Shown piece after piece: positions 1 to 10,767 of a stretch of 19,428 nt of DNA. The stretch's first letter is position 1, and each line of letters opens with the position of its first letter. The notes below the pieces were generated by a model, which saw only the letters and a list, made by a program, of their open reading frames with translations, searched no databases and was not told the DNA's origin. The stretch comes from Chromera velia (taxonomy: Eukaryota > Sar > Chromeraceae), in contig JAHBMJ010001536.1 of assembly GCA_018398765.1 (NCBI GenBank), positions 1 through 19,428 of the forward strand. The letters run 5' to 3'. Position numbers and translations under genes: made by a program.

Positions 1-47
<47 letters not shown>

Positions 48-120
48 AAACACACATACACACACACACACACACACACATACACATACACATACATACA
101 CACACATACACACACATACA

Positions 121-163
<43 letters not shown>

Positions 164-182
164 ACACACACACACATACACA
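1..182. repeat. CA/TACA microsatellite
   Basis: This is an almost pure CA dinucleotide tract, broken by TACA units in its middle and 3' half. It starts at the first base of the window, so the true array is longer. No coding potential is seen. Confidence 0.95.
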
Positions 183-925
183 CTGGTCATTATATGTCAT
201 TATGCATCAGAGGTACGCGGCTTAATCCGGCAGCCATCGTGACTCAATATGGCAATTGAAAGGGTAGTCCGTGAGTAAATATAATATTAATTCACTATAC
301 GTAATTATACATACTTTATTAACCTTTTATTAATAAACCGATTTAACTATATATTGCTACCTATATTGATGATTTAAGTGTGTCCAATCTTGTCCTAGAT
401 GACAAGTAGATGTTGACATGATTCGACTTGATAGCATGAAAAGCTATATACGGTGTAAAACTTGCCCACCAGCTTACCTATGCAACAAAATAATTTTAAT
501 TTGGAATGGAACTTACCTGGTCTGTGACAATGAGACTGTGTAACTTGAAAAGGAACAACTTAGAGCTGTAGTGATGGAAACAACGCCAGACAGGAGCTGC
601 ACCACCACCTATGATCCGATTGAATGTCCTTTTCCCCCCTCCTGTCTGAATCTCTCCTCGCAGTTGCTAGCCGAGCGCAGTTGTAACACCAGCTTCTGGA
701 AGGGCGTTTGCACATCCAATCAAGCAGGAAGCTCTTCTGAAAAGAAAGTACGTAGAGATATTTTTGCTCTCCTCACAAATTCAGAGAAATCAAACAAACG
801 AAAGGGTGCAGCCGAAGACAAACTCCATATTCTGCTTTCATCCTGAGGCCAAACACATTCCGAGCAAATCGTGATCGCTTTAACTTCCCTTCATGATTCT
901 TCCTCCCTTCTTCAGTCCGACTCGA
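183..925. other. Intergenic stretch with AT-rich island
   Basis: No supported gene lies here. About 280-560 is AT-rich, with many TA steps. From about 570 composition returns to the level of the neighbouring genes. An open frame at 574-846 (+) has no recognisable domain, and the stretch lies just 3' of the dehydrogenase on the other strand, so part of it may be that gene's 3' UTR. Confidence 0.5.
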
Positions 926-1840
926 TCAATCAGAATGGATGGCCCCGGGCTTCCGCTTGGGGTCTTTTGCATTAGACGCAGAGACGGAAGTGACTGAGAG
1001 ATGCAGACTAGACCAGCTCACGCTCAGTCCTGCATCCCTCCAGCACCCAGCCCTCAGTGGATGTGGACGCTGTGTCTCCTTCTCACACACATGATGTTTT
1101 GCCATCAGATTCCCGCAGGGACCCTGTTTGGTGGCAGTGAGGACCACTTCCCGGATGTGCACGTTCTGGGGGGCGCTGTACATGTACACAGCGGCATCGG
1201 CAACGTCGCTCGATTTGAGAACACCCCCCATGCCCTGCTTCCACTCCTCATACCCGCCCTTGACGGCTTCGTTGGTGGTGTGTGAGAGAAGCTCGGTCTC
1301 CACCGCACCCGGCGCGATGACGCAAACGCGAACGTTTTTGGGGGCACACTCTTCACGGAGGCCCTCGCTGAAAGCATGGACGGCAAATTTGGTGCCACAA
1401 TAGACGGCGTGGTTGTGGAACAACTTGCGTCCAGCGACGCTGCTGATGTTAATGATGGTGCCGCACTCGCGGTCCAGCATGCCCTGAAGAACAGCGTGGC
1501 ATCCGTTGTTGACTCCCTTGATGTTGACGTCAACCATGTTGTCCCACTCTGTGGGCTTCTGGCTGTTGAAGGCATCCAGCTGCATCAGCCCGGCGTTGTT
1601 GATCAGAAGGTCGGTGGGACCGTAAGCGGCCTCAGCCTCCTTCACGGCCGCAACTAGAGCGTCTCGATCTGTCACGTTGACCTTCTTGCACATTGTCTTG
1701 GGAAGCTTCAGCGCTTCCATGCGTTCGACGCGACGTGCAAGGAGGAGAAGAGGGTGCCCTCGGGCAGAAAAAACCTTCGCACATTCCTCTCCAATGCCGC
1801 TGCTGGCTCCTGTGATGACAACAAGCTTCTTGTCAGACAT
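926..1840 (-). CDS. Classical SDR-family NAD(P)-dependent oxidoreductase
   Basis: This is a 304-residue single open frame starting at an ATG (1840). It carries the classical short-chain dehydrogenase plan. The cofactor motif TGASSGIG is at residues 10-17, and NNAG at 81-84. The catalytic tetrad is N106, S134 (in NISSVAG), Y147 and K151 (YCGTK), and the IAPGAVET loop is at 175-182. Arg36-Arg37 after beta-2 suggests NADP(H) preference. The pattern is closest to the YdfG-like 3-hydroxy-acid/serine dehydrogenase group, which oxidises small hydroxy acids; the substrate here is unknown. No targeting leader is visible, so it is probably cytosolic. The family normally ends near residue 241 (TATKQGP). 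The remaining 63 residues match nothing I know and may be a real tail, readthrough into an undetected intron, or 3' sequence. No intron interrupts the core, unlike typA, which could fit bacterial ancestry (inference). Confidence 0.92.
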   Translation of the reverse strand: MSDKKLVVITGASSGIGEECAKVFSARGHPLLLLARRVERMEALKLPKTMCKKVNVTDRDALVAAVKEAEAAYGPTDLLINNAGLMQLDAFNSQKPTEWDNMVDVNIKGVNNGCHAVLQGMLDRECGTIINISSVAGRKLFHNHAVYCGTKFAVHAFSEGLREECAPKNVRVCVIAPGAVETELLSHTTNEAVKGGYEEWKQGMGGVLKSSDVADAAVYMYSAPQNVHIREVVLTATKQGPCGNLMAKHHVCEKETQRPHPLRAGCWRDAGLSVSWSSLHLSVTSVSASNAKDPKRKPGAIHSD

Positions 1841-2412
1841 GATGCTCTGGGAAGAGATCGTCTGTGTGAGTGTTTAAAATTGAGTTTCTCCAGCGTTGCA
1901 ACCGCTGAGTGTCTGATTTTGTTTTAGAACGGCAAGATACACCTGTGAGCCACGAGCCTACTGGGTTACTCAGATAATTCCTGTTTCCTTATGCCCTCTC
2001 GAGCATGTCTGTATCAGGATGCTGTATCATCAAGTAGCTCGGAGCTGCACTTGCTTCAGGCAATGACCTGCCATTATTCCAGAAAGTTTGAGTGGAAGAA
2101 CCATTGAAGGCAGGATGAAGGTCAGTCAACCTTCGTTTCGGAAAAAGAAAAGAAAAACCTTCATGCGCAGCATATGTCTTGCTATACTATACTCGCGTCA
2201 TGAGATGACTGCGTGGGCACCACCTGTGCAGAAATTTGCATTTTGGGACCAAATCATGTCCAAATCTTACTAGCTTATAACCAAGTAGTGATTTGTGCGC
2301 ACATATATAGTTGCCATTCGGGCCCAACTGGAAGGGACACATAAAAATTTCTCTATATATAAGCCGGCCCCCGCAATTACTCTGAAGCTTTTTGAACATC
2401 ATTTTCCTTCGA

Positions 2413-2453
2413 AACTCAAGTTCACTTTACTTCACTTGAGTTGTACAACTCAA
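2413..2453. repeat. Overlapping inverted repeat and 18-bp palindrome
   Basis: AACTCAAGT (2413-2421) is the exact reverse complement of ACTTGAGTT (2434-2442). The second arm overlaps the perfect 18-bp palindrome TTGAGTTGTACAACTCAA (2436-2453). One hexamer, ACTCAA, therefore appears three times in alternating orientation. It lies about 70 bases 3' of a TATA-like sequence. A dimeric transcription-factor site or a hairpin is possible; the function is inferred only from symmetry. Confidence 0.6.
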
Positions 2454-2635
2454 TCTGCACACGGCAATTGTTGAATGAATGGTTGGCGGGTTCCCCGTCT
2501 CTCTGAGTAATAATGTCGTATATAGTACGTGTTGCAAAAGAGGAGCGTGCATAAAAAGGCATCCCGCTCACGACGCCTCGAAAGAGAAGAGTTTTTGTAT
2601 GTGTCCCTCTTTCGACGCCGGACTCGTACCCACCA

Positions 2636-2790
2636 CAACAACGTCGGCGCGCAGCGCGCGCCCACTCTCGCAGATGCAGCCGCGAGCGCGCGGCCGCGGG
2701 CCGGCCATTATTAATAAATTTGGGATTGCATGAGCTCCGTTGCATGGGCCCGATTGGGCCCGCGCGCGGCCGTGTAGGCATGCGGCCTGG
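2636..2790. promoter_or_regulatory. CpG/GC-rich island upstream of the orphan gene
   Basis: A compact run of GCGCGC, GCGGCCGCGGGCCGGCC and GGGCCCGATTGGGCCC blocks stands out from AT-richer surroundings. A short ATTATTAATAAATTT interruption sits at about 2707-2721. A similar island lies between typA and the ankyrin gene, so a promoter-proximal role is plausible, but no start site can be placed. Confidence 0.35.
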
Positions 2791-3135
2791 CAATGCTCCC
2801 GCGCGTCTCCATCCATTTTCTGACTGTCATTCTCAGGGTGACACACGTCGGATTAAAATCTCACACATCATGCATCTCACATCATCTCCCAATGATCCGA
2901 TGTCCGAACGCTGGGTCGCCTTTGAGAGAAAGCTGCTCGCAGGACTGCAAGCTAGAGAGCGCTCCGTGGTACATCAATCTCGCCACTGACCCTGAGATCG
3001 CTGACAGCGGAGGTTTTTTTTTTTCTCGCCTTGAAAATCCTGTCTCCGAAGTTCTCTTCCGCCAATGAGAGGACACTCTGAGCAAGCCGATCGTCTTGGA
3101 GAGAGTGGGTAGTAATTGATTGGTTGAATTAAGAA

Positions 3136-4566
3136 ATGGATTGGAACACTTCTCTACCAGCAGATCTGGCTGCAAAGCTTACTGCAGCCGGATGGCCGAA
3201 AGATGACCAACGAATTCAAATCAGGATCAAGGGTTTTCAACAATTAGATTTCATGAAAGTGATGCTGGCTGCGGTGCCCACCCTCACCATGGGCGAGGCT
3301 GGAGAGCTGCTGGGGTGGGCAAATATTCCACCATCCCAGTATGAATTGGTGAACCCTGTCGATTCGGGGCTCATGGTGGAGACAAGACAGCCCAGAAGTG
3401 CAAAGAGTGGAGGGGCGACGCTCCTGTCAGCAGCATCAGATTCTTCGGAGCTGGAAGTGTCAGGGTCAGGCGCAAGTCTTAGGGGGGCCTCGGCATTGGC
3501 GCCTCCCGCTGCACAGGCCCCCATTGGCAAGGATGCTGCTGCCCCGACAGTTGATTTCAACACTGAGCACTGTCTTGGCGGGGTGTTGAATGCAATGGAG
3601 ACACTGTCAGACTCAGTCTGCTCCGGGCTCGCCTCTCCCGCAAGAACTGTCGCACGTGTTGAGGGGGAGTGGCAAATTCATGGGAAGGGTGGTCGTCGTG
3701 CAGCAGCTCAGAAGGAGAGAGAGAGATCGGGGGACGGATCAGGCAGCGAGACAGAAGCCCTTTGCAATTCCCTTCTCCAAGTCGACCTCAAAGCTTCACC
3801 CCCCCCACCCGAAGAAATCGATGCGAAGCTGAAAATGAAAGCTCACTGCGTAGATTGGTCCTGCAGCATGGATGCTGTCTCCAAGATAGAGCGTGGAAGG
3901 CAGGGCACACACTGTGTTGTCGTCTCAATGCTGGCCGAAAACTATGGCCTTCACGCAGACTTTAAGGGAATAAGAAGTGCTGTCAAACGTCTCCTCCGGG
4001 GGTTAGTTTCTGTTGCGACGGGAACGGTATTAAATAGGGGAAATCCAAACTTTCTCGGTGAACGGCTGCTTCACTCCCGAGCAGTGTGTATGTGCACAAA
4101 GCTCTATGTACATGGGTACATGGACTTTACGACTAAAAATAGGCGGAAGATGAGCGACCTCAGGTTTTTCCCTGATGACCTTGAGGTTGAGGGCGAGCGA
4201 AAGATCCTGGCAGAGGTGCAGGGTCTGCGTGATTTGTTTGGGGGGGACAGGGTGTATGTGTCCAGTGAGGATTGGGCAGTGCTGAGTGAAGAGCTGAGGA
4301 AGGTGAAACCTTTCGAGAGGGATGAAGAAAAGGACGAAACACTCTCCTTGGGGCTCCCGTCCATGTACGTGCGCATAGCGAGAGGCGTGCTGTTTGGAAA
4401 GGGCGATCGCAGATCGTTTTCTGATTTTGAGGTGTCGAAATTTGTTCCGACTTCAGCGACACCGGGGGGGAGCTTTGCACAGCGGGTGAGGGAATACTTC
4501 CGTGTGCACTATCATCAAGCGGGACCAAGGGGGGGGCCTGCAACCTTGAAAGTCCGTAAGAGCTAG
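3136..4566 (+). CDS. Unrecognised 476-residue protein, uninterrupted
   Basis: The function is not recognised. The frame opens at an ATG (3136) in the context AAGAAATGG and ends with TAG at 4566. Residues 1-84 look globular. Residues 85-140 are a Ser/Ala/Gly/Pro linker of low complexity, and 182-198 are strongly basic (GKGGRRAAAQKERER). Residues 230-476 look folded, with several Cys and His residues (C238, C243, C260, C318, C320, H273, H326). That segment includes a basic helix near 278-290 and an acidic/basic alternation around 381-402. No signal peptide or membrane segment is seen. The length and the contrast between globular and linker segments argue for a real protein. There are no introns, as in the ankyrin gene but unlike typA. 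It could be lineage-specific or derived from a mobile element; nothing here decides. Confidence 0.7.
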   Translation: MDWNTSLPADLAAKLTAAGWPKDDQRIQIRIKGFQQLDFMKVMLAAVPTLTMGEAGELLGWANIPPSQYELVNPVDSGLMVETRQPRSAKSGGATLLSAASDSSELEVSGSGASLRGASALAPPAAQAPIGKDAAAPTVDFNTEHCLGGVLNAMETLSDSVCSGLASPARTVARVEGEWQIHGKGGRRAAAQKERERSGDGSGSETEALCNSLLQVDLKASPPPPEEIDAKLKMKAHCVDWSCSMDAVSKIERGRQGTHCVVVSMLAENYGLHADFKGIRSAVKRLLRGLVSVATGTVLNRGNPNFLGERLLHSRAVCMCTKLYVHGYMDFTTKNRRKMSDLRFFPDDLEVEGERKILAEVQGLRDLFGGDRVYVSSEDWAVLSEELRKVKPFERDEEKDETLSLGLPSMYVRIARGVLFGKGDRRSFSDFEVSKFVPTSATPGGSFAQRVREYFRVHYHQAGPRGGPATLKVRKS

Positions 4567-5836
4567 AGTCAGAAACAAAAAGGGGGGAGAAACGTCTCTC
4601 TCTGACTGTTCTTGTTTGTTTCCTTCTCCCCGTCGTTAGCTGATGTGCGCTGGTGTATTTGTGAGCTTGCTGCTTGCGTGTGAGTTTGTACAAAGAAGAG
4701 AGCAAGGAAGGGAGCTAGGAAGGGAGAAGGTTCAGGCGATGTGGTCGAAAGTGGGGTCAGGGGGTGTGCCTACTACACTGCCTCGGAGCGCAGCGGAGTG
4801 ATAAGCAAAGATTGTAGCTGTTTGCGCAATAATAGCCTCAATTAAAGAGTGAAGACAGTGTTCAAGACTGTGACAAGACACACAGGCACAGACTTATAGA
4901 ATTGGTTAAAGTTGGTTTTAAGTTGGTTTATATATACATACATTCTGGACCTAAAGAATATAACGTTTACATATATATAATATTTTAGATTATGTCTAGT
5001 ATAATGTGTATAAAGCTAGGTATAAAGTACATTTAAAAAAATAATTAAAAAATTTTATAAATAATTTAAAAAATAGGAATCAATGTAGTGATCAACTTTA
5101 TATTATCATATTTTATATAGTAGTTTATATAAAACGCATCCTTATAGTTGCCAAGCTGTATAGACCTGCCTATAACGCTAGAGGCCTAACATATGGGCCT
5201 GCGGCGATGACGTATGATTATGATGATGGGAGTATGCGAATACAGGCTAAGCTAAAACTATACCTTAAATTCAATTTTAAAAATAAAAAATTGATAAAAA
5301 ATTGTTAGCTAGATTGTCAGTAAATTTAACTAAAACTAGACCTAAAACAGATTAATAAAGTTCGACGTTCTTTAGAAGATTCTTCTTTTAAGTTCGTTTT
5401 AGAGTTCGCTGTATACAAACTAGTATACAAAAAAGTTCAAAATAATTAAATTTATGTATACCTAGAAAACGCTGGGCTTAGATAGATAGTGGTAGAGATA
5501 CTATTCACTGATAGTGTGTCCGACTCCACTATTTCAAAGATCTCCATTATGTTTTAGCTTTCCAAATTTCTTGTATGTACATGATAGTACATCACTGATT
5601 TACTGTGACATCAGAGAAATGACTGCATGGTCTGACCCGGCCGCGCCGCTAGCCGCTACTTGCCGCGCCGTTTCTAATATGCAGAATCATGTTGCACCGG
5701 GCCAAGTACTACTAGCGCAACTAGTAGCGCAAAGGGGCAATGCTTCCTTTCAACCGGCATACTGGAACATCATTTAGAAATGCAGACCTTTATTCCGTCA
5801 AATGGTTGGACCGCATTCAATGAAACGTACTACAGA
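4567..5836. other. Intergenic region with long AT-rich island
   Basis: It lies between the 3' ends of two convergent genes. Just after the orphan gene's stop codon, AGTCAGA and TCTGACT form a weak hairpin around a G/A-rich loop. About 4880-5500 is very AT-rich, with A and T runs and many TA steps, including GTATAC-AAACTA-GTATAC at about 5412-5429. About 5635-5735 turns GC-rich (CCGGCCGCGCCGC) and holds a CTACTAG/CTAGTAG inverted repeat with the direct repeat TAGCGCAA. No gene, tRNA or recognisable transposase was found. Confidence 0.5.
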
Positions 5837-8800
5837 TCATCTCCCGGCCTTTGCGTCCTTCGCCGCCCTCTTTCTCTCATCAGCCGACAAAAGTTTCTTC
5901 CGGATCACGATCCTCTTCGGTGTTACTTCGACGATCTCGTCTTCCTGCATGGATGGACGCATCGATCCATGCACGCGCAGTTACTCTCACAGGGGTGCAT
6001 GAAGCAGAAAGAAAGAAAGACAAAGAAAGAATTCCTGGCAGGTCGTCGAGCAGTGAAACGACCAAAAACGGACAGGTTCCACGACCACAAGCCAGAGAGA
6101 CAGCACTCCTCTTTCATTTAAATTCGAACGGTCAGGACTTCTGCAGGGGAATCGCACGGTGTTTGTTTGCAGTACCATGCACAGAAGGTAAAGTGGTCAA
6201 AACGACCAGGCGGAAACACATCCTTATACTCCGACTGACCGCAATCCAAGACAGCGCTGCCTCTATCGGCATATCTCTCGGAGGGGTAAGTGATGTTGAG
6301 TCTTCCTTCTTTCCCCCGCTCCTCATGTTATCCAATTTCTTCCCCTTTGTGCAGTTGACCTCCATGTCGTCTTTGGACCCGTGCTCCCCAATCACCATGC
6401 CCGAATACACAGGCACACCGTGACCGATGAACAACGTGCCCTTCTCTTGGATTTTTGCGAGATCGTGTTCCTGGGATTGGCCTGAAGAGAAAGGCGAGAA
6501 AGACATTTTTGAAACAACAGAAAAGGCATCATTCGTCAGTTTCTGAATATGATCTTCCCGAGGTTTTGAATCAGGCTGACGACATAAAGATTGAATGCAT
6601 AGCCAGACGGAGAGGCAAAAAAGGCGGGGGAAACACGGAAAGGAGGGAGTGTGGGAAAAGCAAAAGCGTATCTCACGAGCAGACAACCGGTCGGATCTTT
6701 TTGCTCGCGTCTCACATAAATTCTTTTCAGAAGCCTCGAGCCTGAAATGATTTGCAAACACTTTCCGATCATCTCCTGCATGCATTCAGGGTTCTGCGTA
6801 AGATCTGTTCCCCATTCTCTTTGCTTCTTCTCGAAGAAGCATTTAGATGCTTCTTGAGTTTCGAAGGAGAGGGAGGCACTAGAACTCATGAGAGCGGAAA
6901 GCGGATCATAGGGCGAACAGGCGCATTCGAAGAAGTCTGTTCGCTTGCTCTCTCTCTCCTCTTATCTTGTGGGTCATTCTGTATTTGTGTTTGGAATTTT
7001 ATCTCCTTGGCAACCCCTCTTTTTTTTCTCACTTCTTTCGTTCCCTCCCGCCTTTCTCTAATCTTTGCCCAATGAAACATTTTTGACCCACCGACCGACC
7101 AGGTCCTGCAGAGATCAGAGCCCCGTTTCTTGTCGAGAGAGCGCCTGGAAGCTTGGGACGGAATTCCAAAAATTCTGCATGCATTACACAAGGAAAACGA
7201 AAAGAAAAGAAAAGAAAAAAATCGAGAAGATGGTCTTCAAAGACAGACCCATGAAGGTTACCAGGTGCTCATTTCTTCCTCTGTGCATGCAGGGGTGCCC
7301 CTATTTGACAGAAGCTTCACGAATACTCGATCCCTTGTGCATGCCGAAATTGATTACCGAATTTGCTTCCCTGGTCTGCAGGTCTATCCATCCATTGGAT
7401 CGTTGAGTAGTCAAAATACCTGCCATTCCATCTGCCGGTCTGTCTGCTTGCCTGCTCGTCAGTCTGTTTGTCTGGCTGTCTCTCTTTTTTTCCCCTCCTC
7501 GGCAAAACAAGTCACTAACCTGATGTCACGACGCCGGTGTTCTTGGAGATCTCCTTGATGTACGACCGCATTCCCATAAACAGTCTGCATACGCACACAC
7601 AGGAAGAGGAACGACGAGCGCACCGACCCTTCAGAGGAGTGTCCACACAGTGCGCCTTCCCTTTTCATCTTCTCTCTCGCGTAGTTGATATCCATGTAAT
7701 GGGACAACCATCCTCCCTCCATTGAACCCCTCTGGACACACAATCACCCTCTCTCTCTCTCTCTGTGCAATCCCTCTTTCTCATCTCTTCACATGTCACT
7801 CACTACTTCCTGCCAGGGAGACACACACACCCATCCAGCAGCCCACCAACCTGGATGCACAGTGGAAGGTCAGCTTGGTGGTGTCCTTCAGAGTTTTCAT
7901 GTCGATCAGGTCGGAAGACCTCTCGCTCATCTTGCTGATAATGTCCGCAGAGACCTCAGAAGGGACCTCCACACTCAGCTCCTCCCATGGCTCTAGAACC
8001 TGCACAGACGCAGCGCAACAAAACACGACTAGCTGTCAAACAGCCCCTCCCCACTTCTGCAAGATCTCAAAAGCATGACAGTCACCTCTTCTATCCCCTT
8101 TCTCTCCCTTTCTTCCCAGCAGTCCGACCGACCTTTCCAGATTCGTCCTTCTTGTACACCACTGTGGGAGGGAAGATTGACATCTGCAAGGGACACCCAC
8201 AGTCAACAGGTGAGACAGAGAACGAACATACGCGCAGTCTCTTGAGAGAAAATGTTATCACGTCTCAATTTGGGGATTCGCCCACACAAAATGGCCCTCC
8301 CTCACTGAATTGAAGACAATCCAATCGAGAGAGAAACTTCCAAGGTCAATCAAATCTTTCACAAATATGCCGGTCCAACAGAGCAACCAAGTTGGCCCAA
8401 ACAGGCCGGACTGAAGGCTGAGTGAGTTGAATAGACAGACAGATGTCGAATGGTTTCCATTGAGTACACATCTGAAAGACTTACCTCATATCCCTCTCTC
8501 CTCATTGTTTCCAAAAGAATTCCTGCACGCAAGCAGGCAGGCAGAGAAAGCAAAAGGAAAAAATGTAGAGAAACCCTTCTACAAACCCCACACAAATATG
8601 CAAGACCATTTTCTCAAAGATAACCACGTATTCTCCTTCATGAAGCTTGAAGATGGAAGTCAGTGTGCAAGGAACTTCAGGAATGCGCAGCGACGGAGAA
8701 TCGTCCAAGCAGCCTCAATTCTTCTCTCTCTCTCTGTGTCCCCGCCTCCCAACCGGATGCCCCTCCCTCCTCATGTCCACGGGTTCTTGACCTTTTCTCC

Positions 8801-8916
8801 CAGGTGCGTTGCCGTCGAGCTGACTGACTGACCAAGCTGCAACTCGCCACGACCTCGAACCTGCAGGTTGAAGAGGCAGGTAGGGAGTCACTTGGGCACT
8901 TCCGTAGACTATGCAC

Positions 8917-8953
<37 letters not shown>

Positions 8954-9848
8954 AGCAGGCAAAGCGCAAGAAAAGTCCAGCCAGTAGAGCTTCCACTTTC
9001 CACACCCCCTGTGACGATGAGGTTTCCCACCAGGTGGGGAGGTCACATTAGGAGACTGATCTCGTTTTTTTTTTTTTTTCTTCTCTTGGATCGGAACAGC
9101 GCACCAAAAACCGGCCGAACACGGAAAGCATCCTTCGACTCTCCTTTCACAAACTGATCAGCCATGTACCCACAGGACGAAGTTCCAAATCCATTCTCTT
9201 GCTTCTCTCTTTCCCTTTTTCATTGCTTCTTCTTTTTTCCCCTGCTGTCCCTCCTTCCCTCCTCGTTCATCCCTCCCTTCCTCCCTTCTTGCGGTCCCTC
9301 GTTGCTTCCTTCCCTTCTCCGTGCCGGCTTCGTTGCTTCCTTCTATTCGACCAGGAAGGACGTTGAGGCCGAGATCAAACATCTTCGTTCCCCTTCTTTC
9401 GTCGCGTCAAATGCTTGGCACCCCCATGCGAACGTCCAGCACTGATTGAGTGAGTTGAGAGACCGACCTCATACTTGTCCTTGTTGGGCGACTCCAGGAC
9501 CTCAATGGCAACGTTCGTCATCGCCTCCTTCTTCAAACGCGTGCCCAGCGCTTGCATTGAATTCTGCAAAAGGCATGAAGGGCATCCATCGTAGCGATTG
9601 TTGTTTTTGTTGTTCTTGTCACGAAATCCTACCAGACCTCTGAGACGACTCAAAATGCCAACATGCAGGGTCACTTTCTGATTCCATTTGTGTTCGAGGC
9701 ATTGTGTCTGCTTCCACAACGACAAATCACGAAACCCCTCTGCAGTCCTGCACAAACGCCCCGAAGACAGGCAGGCAAACAGGACGTCCAGCTTCCGTTC
9801 AGATCCGCAGCACGGCTTTCACAGCGAGTGGGTCCCTCTAGTCGCTGC

Positions 9849-9879
<31 letters not shown>

Positions 9880-10001
9880 CCTCTCTCTCTCTCTGTGAGA
9901 GAGAGAGGCAGCGAGAGAGAGACAGAGAGAGAGAGAGAGACTTCGCTGCCTCTCTCTCTCTGTGAGAGAGAGAGGCAGCGAGAGAGAGACAGAGAGAGAG
10001 G

Positions 10002-10063
<62 letters not shown>

Positions 10064-10732
10064 GAAAGAGAGAGGTTAACTGACGAATTGTCCATCTTGT
10101 CCCTGGAGAGGAGATGTGTTCACTGAGACTTCCACAAACACAACTGGAGGGTCGATTGCTCTCGAAGGAAGTGGTTGGATCTCTGTGGCGTGGTCGGGGG
10201 AGCACAGCGTGTCTGTGACTGAGGGCACTGTCGCGGACTTGTCGCCAGTGATGCTCACGATGTCTCCTGAAAACAGGGAGGCGGGCAGGTAGTGAGGCAG
10301 TGAAGCGCATACATGGAGAGCGATGGCGACACCCAAAGGGAGGGGCGGGCGTGGGACAAGAGAGGGAGGAGCAACGGAAAGCACAAAACCGTACAAAGCA
10401 ATATTCTGAACACGTGCAGGGGTCACGCCAAAGCGCACTCAAAGTGGTGTCACGGATATATCAAAAATGCCGCCAGCAGGGGGAACACAAGTAAACATGC
10501 ACAGAAGCCCTCAAGTCTGGTCGCAAGAAAACCCCCTGCATGCACTCACCTGCCCCTGCGACTGGTACTGCCATCCTGCTTGTGCCTTTCATCACCGTCA
10601 ATTCCTTAACCTTGATGGGCTTGCCAATCACCTGGAGGCATCGAGGACAATGAATTGCAACACAGAAATTCAGTTGGAATCAATCGACAAAGAAAGCCAT
10701 TTCTTCTTCCAACAGAGGGGGGAAAGGAAAGC

Positions 10733-10767
<35 letters not shown>

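Larger units (their letters stand above)
1841..3135. other. Intergenic region between divergent genes
   Basis: It separates the 5' ends of the dehydrogenase (-) and the orphan gene (+), so both promoters should lie here. A TATA-like TATATATAAG is at 2354-2363, followed by a palindrome cluster (2413-2453) and a GC-rich island (about 2636-2790). A T run sits at 3014-3024. None of the overlapping open frames here looks like a protein family. Confidence 0.55.

Noticed and set aside
574-846. Open frame of about 90 codons (+) near the dehydrogenase 3' end
   Set aside because: No domain, no supporting signal and a position in the likely 3' flank of the opposite-strand gene; frames of this size are common by chance here.
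7660-7733. Possible typA exon reading [13 protein letters not shown]
   Set aside because: It resembles the bacterial FSHY segment, but the exon at 7520-7584 gives the full MRSY...NTGVVTS block with matching phases, so this is intron sequence.
9006-9055. Possible typA exon reading VGNLIVTG in intron 11
   Set aside because: It has no upstream AG acceptor before an in-frame stop, and joining exon 11 directly to VRGRGEL gives the usual family spacing.
9819-10442. Long open frames through the CT/GA/CA array
   Set aside because: Dinucleotide repeats stay open in several frames; the repetitive Ser-Leu and Arg-Glu products are artefacts. The same holds for frames across 12450-12640 and 13300-13580.
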